Below are positions 58,194 through 64,000 of a DNA stretch of 64,000 nt, in pieces. The notes under the pieces were generated by a model. It was not told where the DNA came from, made no database searches, and saw only the letters and a program-made list of their open reading frames with translations. The translations under genes were made by a program, and so were the position numbers. Position 1 is the first letter of the stretch; every line of letters begins with the position of its first letter. The stretch spans positions 108,645,216-108,709,215 of the forward strand of contig OV050030.1 of NCBI GenBank assembly GCA_920105625.2. Reading direction: 5' to 3'. Origin of the DNA: Clusia tigrina. Lineage: Eukaryota > Arthropoda > Insecta > Diptera > Clusiidae.

Positions 58194-59434
58194 CTAGTTC
58201 TTTGGAGAAAGGTAGGAAAGAGGAAGTTTCAATATTTTGTTTTTTAACAAGACGGGAAATAGCTGTGGTAGAATTATTGTGGTTAGTGTTGTTGTTGGTG
58301 ATGTTTGCTCGGTGTGTTGATGATTATTTTTGTTGTTGGCAGAAGAGGAATGGGTGTTAACTATAGAAGTAGGTGAGTTTGGAATGTATGGAGTGTTTTT
58401 TCCGCTATTTTCTTTTGGTGTATTATTTGTAGAATTGATATTTGAATTGCTGTTGTCAACGGAGATTTGTTCCATATGGTAATTGTTTGAACTTGAAATG
58501 TTGTTGGTATTGTGTTGCTGATTACTAGTTCAGTTTTTTGTTATATTGGAAAAGGAGAGAGAAGACTCATTGAGAGCAGGAGGTATATGCATTCTATGAA
58601 TCTTGATTGCTTCATGCATGCTACATTTCTTGTCTGTTTTTGTTCTCTTCATTTGGACGAATTTCGGGCATGATCTGTTGGAGGCAGAGTGGCTACCTGA
58701 ACAATTTGCACAAAGCGTACGTGACCATGGTGATGGGGTATGAGGTGGGAGTGCACAAGAATCACATACTGGTGTTTTATTGCAGGGTTTTGCTGTGTGC
58801 CCAATAATTTGACAACTTCTACATCTGATTGGGTTTGGATAATATGGCCTGACTTTAGTAGTGTACCATGAGACTTCTACTTTTTCTGGTAAATGGAAGA
58901 AGTCGAATGTGAGCAATACAACACCACTAGCAACTGTGTGACCATCAATATGTTTGAGAAATTTGTATGCTGAAATGACAGCCTGGTCACTGAGATTCTC
59001 AACAATTTCTATCTCAGGTATATCATTGAGGCAAGGTGCATAAATGGTGCCCTTGGAATGGTTGAGGTTGTGGTGCAATTCGATTTTTACATCGCAAACT
59101 CCAATTAATTTTGTTGTTGAAAGGAATTTTTTTGCAATTAAATTGTTTTTAACAAATAGCAAGAGGCTACCGTCTCTTAAGTTTGGTATTTCTATTTTTT
59201 CGGTGGATATATTCTTTAAAGGCTTGTGGACGGCGAAGCAGGAATACTTGTTGAGGGGTTTGTTCAAATTTATTGCGCTGGCCACAAGGTATTTAGGATT
59301 ATCTTTTTTTATTGCCGGTAAAGATGGGAATATTTCTTTAGTTATGGACTCCGTCGTTTTTTCCGTTTTGCTTTGGGACTTGGAGATAACAGAGCAAACC
59401 GGTTATCTCCAAGAGTGGGTCCCTCACGGGACAT
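58194..59434 (-). pseudogene. I-like LINE ORF1 (gag-like)
   Basis: It starts MSREGPTLGDNRFALLSPSP at 59,434. One extra base in an A-run near 59,361 shifts the frame, after which KEIFPSLPAI and onward is open through 59,285-58,530. Three cysteine knuckles are visible: CRSCQIIGHTAKPC, a CDSCALPPHTPSPWSRTLC block, and CANCSGSHSASNRSC (about 58,825-58,665). A TGA near 58,530 precedes an Asn/Ser/Thr-rich tail to 58,194. The role would be RNA binding in the element's ribonucleoprotein. Confidence 0.88.
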
Positions 59435-59595
59435 ATTGGCTCCTTTTTTATACAAAAAAAAAACAGAGTGATGCGCTTTTCTTCGGATTAGAACGATAAA
59501 ATATATTTTACAAAACACGTGGGAGAAAAGGAGAAAACACGCGAAGAGAACGCTAAGAGAACGAGAAAAAAAATTACCGATACCACTATAGAGCA

Positions 59596-59629
59596 CAACC
59601 GTACGCGATGAGTGTCAGTCGATGACTGA
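59596..59629 (-). promoter_or_regulatory. Internal promoter of the I-like LINE (Inr + DPE)
   Basis: The element's first bases are TCAGTC, matching the arthropod initiator TCAKTY. Taking its A as +1, positions +28 to +32 read GGTTG, which fits the downstream promoter element consensus RGWYV exactly. No TATA box is needed or seen. Such TATA-less Inr/DPE promoters are known for I and jockey elements. Confidence 0.7.
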
Positions 59630-59707
59630 AGAGAAAAAATACTTTATATGATGTAAGCAAAAAAATTTCTCATTCTCTATTTTCTTTTTTTCCTAAAATA
59701 ACATTGA

Positions 59708-59990
59708 CTTTTCAGAACACAAAACCTCCAAAACAAAAAAATTATTGCAACAATGTAAGTGCAACAATGTAGTTGCTAGAAAAATTATTTAAAATGCACA
59801 TACGAGATCAGAATTAATAATTATGCATATAATTGAAGAATTAAAACGAGATTAGAAATAATAAAATTGCAATTTTTTAAATCATATTACACACCTTGAA
59901 TAAAATGTTCTTTTATTCAAACTTACTACCGACTATTAAAAATAATGTTCCACATTTTCATATAAAATACTGGGGAGAATTATATTTCGA
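59708..59990 (+). promoter_or_regulatory. Second upstream block related to 53,276-53,637
   Basis: It shares a series of segments with the first block: ACACAAAACCTCC (59,718), TTGCAACAATGTAAGTGCAA, AAAATTATTTAAAATGCA, ATCAGAATTAATAA, ATGCATATAATTGAAGAATT, AAAACGAGATTA, then CATATTAC. The same order runs on to an AATAATGTT element and TATAAAATAC (59,961) before the gene. It has fewer TATGCATA copies (one good, one degenerate). Similarity over about 250 bp suggests duplication of a promoter-gene unit. Confidence 0.65.
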
Positions 59991-60029
59991 TTAATATTGT
60001 AAAATAACAACAATAAAAAGTCACACGAA

Positions 60030-60345
60030 ATGGATTGACAGACTTTATTGGAATATCTCATTACTGCCAGAGCCTTTCTAGAACAGTTCCGACAGGTGTG
60101 TTGGGATGAACCCGACATCCAAGCTCAAATGGAAGAGCTAATCTTTAACAACGAGAAGGATTTAAATATCTAGCTCCGGAACGAAATTGAAGCGCTGGCA
60201 GACAATTTAAATGAATATTGTCAAGATCACAATTTTGAGGTAACTTTTTTTCCTTATCTAATTTCTTTATATATTTTCTGTTTACTTATTATTATTATTT
60301 ATTAATCTTTTTTCTCTTTTTTAACAGGTGATACATCTAGAATAA
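60030..60345 (+). pseudogene. Unassigned two-exon gene remnant
   Basis: The ATG at 60,030 is followed by TGA at codon 3 and a second stop at 60,171. The frame between and after is coherent (TLLEYLITARAFLEQFRQV, EPDIQAQMEELIFNNEKDL, NEIEALADNLNEYCQDHNFE). Exon 1 ends at 60,239 before GTAACT. A pyrimidine-rich stretch ending TTAACAG (60,327) precedes exon 2, which adds VIHLE and a stop. The intron would be 88 bp. The protein is short, acidic and helical-looking, with no recognised family. It follows a promoter block like that of the ORF at 53,638, about 69 bp downstream of a TATA box. Confidence 0.5.
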
Positions 60346-60587
60346 TATATTTCGATTTAGATAATAATTAGAATTTAATAATTATAATTAGAATTATAGG
60401 ATACTTATAATTAGAATTTTAGGATACTTATTATTAGAATTAAAGAAAATATTAAATAAATAAATAATTAAAATAAATAAATAAATAATTCAAACAAAAC
60501 AAAATCTTTTTACTCTATTTCATCATACCTACATCATACCTACATCATACCTACATACATACCTACATATATACATATAATGCAAAA
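60346..60587. other. 3' flank with simple repeats
   Basis: It contains AAATA repeats (about 60,450-60,490) and a (CATACCTA)-type tandem (60,528-60,570). It ends in the left copy of a 15 bp duplication, ACATATAATGCAAAA (60,573-60,587). Confidence 0.7.
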
Positions 60588-61150
60588 CACACGGCGAACT
60601 TAACTTCTATTTGACACAGATGCTTAGTGGCCACGGGTGCTTCAAGGAATACTTGCACAAATACAAATACGATGTTGACCCGTTTTGTCCAAGTTGCCCG
60701 GGAGAGCAGGAAAGCGCGCAGCATATACTTTTTCATTGCCCGCGATTTAACGAGAACAGAAACAACTTGAGCGCTATCTTAGGAGAACAACCAGCAGTGG
60801 CTAATCTGGTAGCGCATATGTGTGAAACCGAGACTAAATGGGAGGCAGTTTGTTCTACAGTATCCATTATGATGATAACTCTGTGGAACACTGAACGCGC
60901 CCGAACAGCAGCACGCCTAAGCCAGCGCAGTGCTGAGGAAAACCTTAATAGGGATGTTTCAACAAGTAGGACTGAAAATGGACAGACCTAAGACTGACGA
61001 TTTAGCGGTAACGCTCGTAACGGCCTCTCGACGTATTACCTAACGGTGAGGTCCCGAGAGGATAATCCGTCCGGACATCGGGGTGATTTTAGTGGGTTAA
61101 GGCCCCACATTACAAGGGTTTTTGACTCCTTTACACCTCGTAAAAAAAAA
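60588..61150 (+). mobile_element. 5'-truncated R1-group LINE fragment with 15 bp TSD
   Basis: The 563 bp insertion is flanked by ACATATAATGCAAAA at 60,573-60,587 and 61,151-61,165. It carries the C-terminal end of an R1-type ORF2 (60,602-60,991: ELNFYLTQMLSGHG, CPSCPGEQESAQHILFHCPRF, a CCHC-type motif), a 3' UTR, and an A9 tail immediately before the duplication. The preserved TSD, intact frame and tail show a comparatively recent truncated retrotransposition. Confidence 0.88.
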
Positions 61151-61165
61151 ACATATAATGCAAAA

Positions 61166-61382
61166 ATAAAAAACATTCACACAAAACATATATACAACAC
61201 ACCACTTGCCATATTTTCAAACCACACACACAGACACATCACCCAACAGGTACGTGTCTAAAAACTTATATTTTACTTGCAGATCTAATTTAGTTGTTTA
61301 TTAGTGCCAGTTGCGGCACTAAAAAAATATTTTTGCACTACCGAATCCCGAATCCTTTAACTTAAATATATATATATATATA
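61166..61382. other. Unclassified sequence up to the mariner
   Basis: Original flank of the R1-like insertion; no gene recognised. It ends in a short (TA)n (61,366-61,382). Confidence 0.5.
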
Positions 61383-61873
61383 CGAGGTGTGATCAAAAAA
61401 GAACCGTTATTGTGTGATCAAAAAATAAAGTATTTATTTATTCATCAACAACTATCTTGTCCCCTTTAAAGTAATTCCCCTCAGATATAACACACTTATA
61501 CCAGCATTTTTTTCAATCTTCGAAACACTTCTGAAACGCTTTTTTTGGTATCGCCTACAGCTCCTGTTTCGATTTTTCATTTATCTCCTCAATCGTAGCA
61601 AAAAGCTTTCCTTTCATCGGTGTCTTCAGTTTTGGAAAGAGGAAAAAGTCAGCGGGGGCCAAGTCCGGTGAATACGGTGGTTGAGGCATGATAACGGTTT
61701 TGTTTTTGGCCAAAAACAGCTCCTGAGCGATGTCCATGCGACGTTGTTTTTGCTCAAAATTTAGCAATTTTGGAACAATCTTCGCTGCCGCACGTTTCGA
61801 GCCTAAAACATCCGTAAAAATTGCTTGGCATGAGCCGAATGATATGCCAACATCATCAGCAACCTCTCTGATA
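61383..61873 (-). mobile_element. Mariner deletion derivative, third copy, truncated
   Basis: Same family as 1,921-2,845, with the same fused MDIAQEL/FLAKNK joint (about 61,715) and catalytic LAPADFF retained. Its outer end is a hybrid. The first 29 bases (CGAGGTGTGATCAAAAAAGA and onward) resemble the opposite terminal repeat, followed by a second start GTGTGATCAAAAAATAAAG of the proper end. It breaks off at about 61,873 inside the N-terminal region and is joined to a different mariner. Confidence 0.88.
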
Positions 61874-62075
61874 GTCCAGATTTAGCTCCTAGTGACTTTT
61901 TCCTGTTTCAAAACTTGAAAAAATGGCTCGCAGGAAAAAGATTCATTCAGTGATAACCGAAACTAATGCGGATTTTGAGGGGTTCCCGAAATCGTATTAT
62001 TCAGATGGTATAAAAAAGTTGGAATATCGTCTTACTAAGTGTGTCGAAGTAAAAAGAGACTATGTTGAGAAATAA
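61874..62075 (+). pseudogene. C-terminus of a second mariner family
   Basis: The plus-strand reading is SPDLAPSDFFLFQNLKKWLAGKRF, then after a frame slip VITETNADFEGFPKSYYSDG and LTKCVEVKRDYVEK, with a stop at 62,073-62,075. It is a different mariner subfamily, on the opposite strand to the fragment it is fused to. It runs into A-rich sequence and then (TA)n. Confidence 0.78.
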
Positions 62076-62125
62076 ATGGTTTTTGAAAAAAAAAAATATT
62101 TTTTTCCTACCTCAATATCAATCCG

Positions 62126-62315
<190 letters not shown>

Positions 62316-62399
62316 CTATTTATTTTTATTAATATATTTTATATTTAATGGGCTACTATACTTATTACAAAGGCGAATACACCTACTAATAAGTTCATT

Positions 62400-63350
62400 T
62401 GAGTCAAAATTAGATTTATAAAATTCATCAACTAAAAATTTGTTGTTTCTAAGAATTCCAGGAGCTTCATACAATGCAATATGATTTGATAGCTGTATAC
62501 ATTAAATTTTACCTGCTAATATGTTACACAACAAACAACTCAAACACAAACAAAAAACACAAACAAAATGAAGTTTACAATTCTCCTATCTTTCAAAAAT
62601 TGAAGACCTAAAAGCTTCCGTCTACTATCGTAAGAAGATCCTTCCGGCCAATACTTTTTTTTTGCGCGTATCTTGTTATATTCTTTTGGACTCTTTCGAT
62701 GTGAATTGAAGGGCTCCAAATAAGTCCATTATGCTCTGAACTAGCGAGATATAAAGTGCCTTTACTGGGTCTTTGAAAGTTTGAGAATTTCTTTTAATAA
62801 AGCCAAGCATGGATTATGACTTCGAGACCATATAATCGTAATGAGAGTTGAAACTAAAATTTGAGATAAAGATGACACCCAAGACTTTCATATCTTTTCA
62901 ACGTCCCAGCACACAATTATTCAGTCTATATTCTTAAAAAGTAGAGTTTGTTGATTTGGTGCAAGTAACTTCACAACAATTATTGATGTTAAACTTCAAA
63001 TTGTTCGATTCGCACTATCCATGAAAAGTTGATGAGTCATCTGCTAACTTATAACAATCTGATAGCTGTGAAATTTCAAGAAACACCTTAACGTCATCAG
63101 CGATCATTACACATTTTGAAAATTTATAACAATGGGATAAATTATTTATGAAAACACACCAGACAAGGCGTCTATAGCAATGTCAGAGAAAATAGCACCG
63201 ATCTTAACGAATAATTTTCTATTGGTTAGGAAACTATTCAAGAATTTTATCAGATTACCTGATAAGCCAAATTTTTTCAATATTGTAAGAATAATGCTGT
63301 GATGAACCTTATCAAATACTTTTGCAATGACTACGTTGTCTGTGCCCCAA
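62400..63350 (-). pseudogene. LINE reverse transcriptase fragment
   Basis: The minus-strand reading gives AKVFDKVHHSIILTILKKFGLSG and SFLTNRKLFVKIGAIFSDI (63,330-63,170). A catalytic MIADDVKVFLEISQL block follows near 63,095, where the usual Tyr/Phe before ADD is Ile. KFNINNCCEVTCTKS and KVLGVIF follow. The thumb/end region contains HNGLIWSPSIHIERVQKNI and FLKDRRIVNF (62,760-62,590). The PQG motif has been lost in a short deletion around 63,160. It is jockey/CR1-group in style. Confidence 0.72.
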
Positions 63351-63399
63351 CCTTCAACTCGGATCGAATGGTAATGTTGAGGTCGACGACATCAACATT

Positions 63400-63748
63400 A
63401 TTATTCAAAAATATCTTGCACCAGCAATAAAGTAAATGAAATAAAAACCACTTACACCGCAAATCCGAAATGAAAGATTATTGCTTTGCTGGAAATTATA
63501 CACTTTAAAGAAACAATAAACAAATAAGTCAATAGCCTCAGCACATGGAGGGTCAACGTAGTTGAACGTTTCCGCTGCTTGTGCTTAGAAAGCATTTTTA
63601 TATGAACAGAAATAAATGTATTTGAAAAATATAGTTAGTCTTAAGAACACACTCGATAGACAAGGTTTAATAAATCAAATCTTAGAATTAAAAAACTGAA
63701 GTTTTAATTGAGATCGATTTAAGATCCAAAGATCATATATCACGTATC
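63400..63748 (+). repeat. Putative 5' LTR (left limit uncertain)
   Basis: AT-rich sequence directly upstream of a primer-binding-site-like motif, with an AATAAATCAAATC polyadenylation-like signal at about 63,670. The second LTR, if any, lies beyond the window, so the limits cannot be set. Confidence 0.35.
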
Positions 63749-63758
63749 TGGCGCAGTC
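63749..63758 (+). promoter_or_regulatory. Primer-binding-site-like motif of a gypsy-type element
   Basis: TGGCGCAGTC is the primer-binding motif (complementary to the 3' end of a serine tRNA) of fly gypsy-group elements such as 17.6/297. The downstream 240 bp contain no ORF, as expected for a leader. Confidence 0.5.
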
Positions 63759-64000
63759 AACGGAGAACCTAATTTTTCCAGCTAAAGCTAGAAAAATATA
63801 ATAATAACTGCCATAAAAGACTTTGGCGGTATTACTGAGCTTTTCAGACTAAATAAAGCAGACTAAATAAAGTGAATTAAATACAGTGAATCAAATAAGG
63901 TGTGGCATTAGTGGCGTTAAATACCTTTTTTTCACAAAACTACCTCTACGGTATTCGTCAACAATTATAAGAAGGCAGAGAATTTTCGATAACAACCGGG

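Larger units (their letters stand above)
54191..59629 (-). mobile_element. Full-length I-like LINE with target site duplication
   Basis: It is flanked by AGAGAAAAAAT at 54,180-54,190 and again at 59,630-59,640 (11 bp, 12 if the ambiguous adjacent A is counted). The minus-strand 3' end is a short (AATA)n repeat (54,191-54,212), as in I-group elements that lack poly(A). The 5' end starts TCAGTCATCGACTG. It contains ORF1 (59,434-58,194) and ORF2 with endonuclease, RT and RNase H (57,761-54,285). Total about 5.44 kb. Intact ends and duplication mark it as a discrete insertion into the gene-like locus. Confidence 0.9.

Overview
The window looks like transposon-packed, probably heterochromatic DNA from an insect, most likely a fly. 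The supporting families are jockey-, LOA-, R1- and I-type non-LTR elements, Ty3/gypsy elements with fly-like pol, mariner, Tc1 and pogo elements, Helitrons, and a short element with a GTCY proto-microsatellite of the DINE-1/mini-me kind described from Diptera. Very long (TA)n tracts occur throughout. Almost every coding region is a decayed transposon gene. I saw no rRNA, tRNA, CRISPR array or clear single-copy host housekeeping gene.

Positions 1 to about 28,950 form a giant imperfect palindrome. The left arm (1-14,016) is repeated in reverse complement at 15,441-28,870 and beyond; the palindrome continues off the left edge of the window. Each arm carries the same nest, listed from the outside in: jockey-like LINE 1, (TA)n, an internally deleted mariner, (TA)n, a Tc1-like element, a jockey-like LINE 2 with ORF1 joined to RT, a LOA-like LINE interrupted by a DINE/mini-me-like piece, a gypsy element, a second gypsy fragment, unclassified DNA, and a second LOA fragment. 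The 1.4 kb spacer holds a single mariner-like pseudogene and the 3' end of a LOA-like LINE.

From 29 to 31 kb the sequence is AT-rich with (TA)n tracts and no recognisable gene. From 30.9 to 35.65 kb lies a nearly complete decayed Helitron with recognisable ends. A minus-strand gypsy element follows (35.7-39.95 kb). A second, 5'-truncated Helitron (39.99-44.02 kb) has a textbook 3' hairpin and an apparent 77 bp intron in its Rep gene. From 44 to 52.7 kb there are two head-to-head Tc1 fragments, a G16 run, an inverted (twin-primed?) LOA insertion, a second LOA piece, a CR1/jockey-like RT and a pogo/Tigger transposase.

From 52.7 to 61.3 kb there is an unusual AT-rich locus with gene-like ORFs I cannot assign. 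These are a divergent pair (minus 52,687-53,211; plus 53,638-54,099) and a third, intron-containing pseudogene (60,030-60,345). The two plus-strand genes are preceded by related upstream blocks containing TATGCATA-type repeats and a TATA box. A 5.4 kb I-like LINE sits inside this locus with an 11-12 bp target duplication and an Inr/DPE promoter, and a 563 bp R1-like fragment sits there with a 15 bp target duplication. The window ends with a chimeric mariner, a LINE RT fragment, and a putative LTR with a primer-binding-site-like motif.

All family names are from reading motifs by eye; clade-level placements within the LINEs and gypsy elements are provisional.
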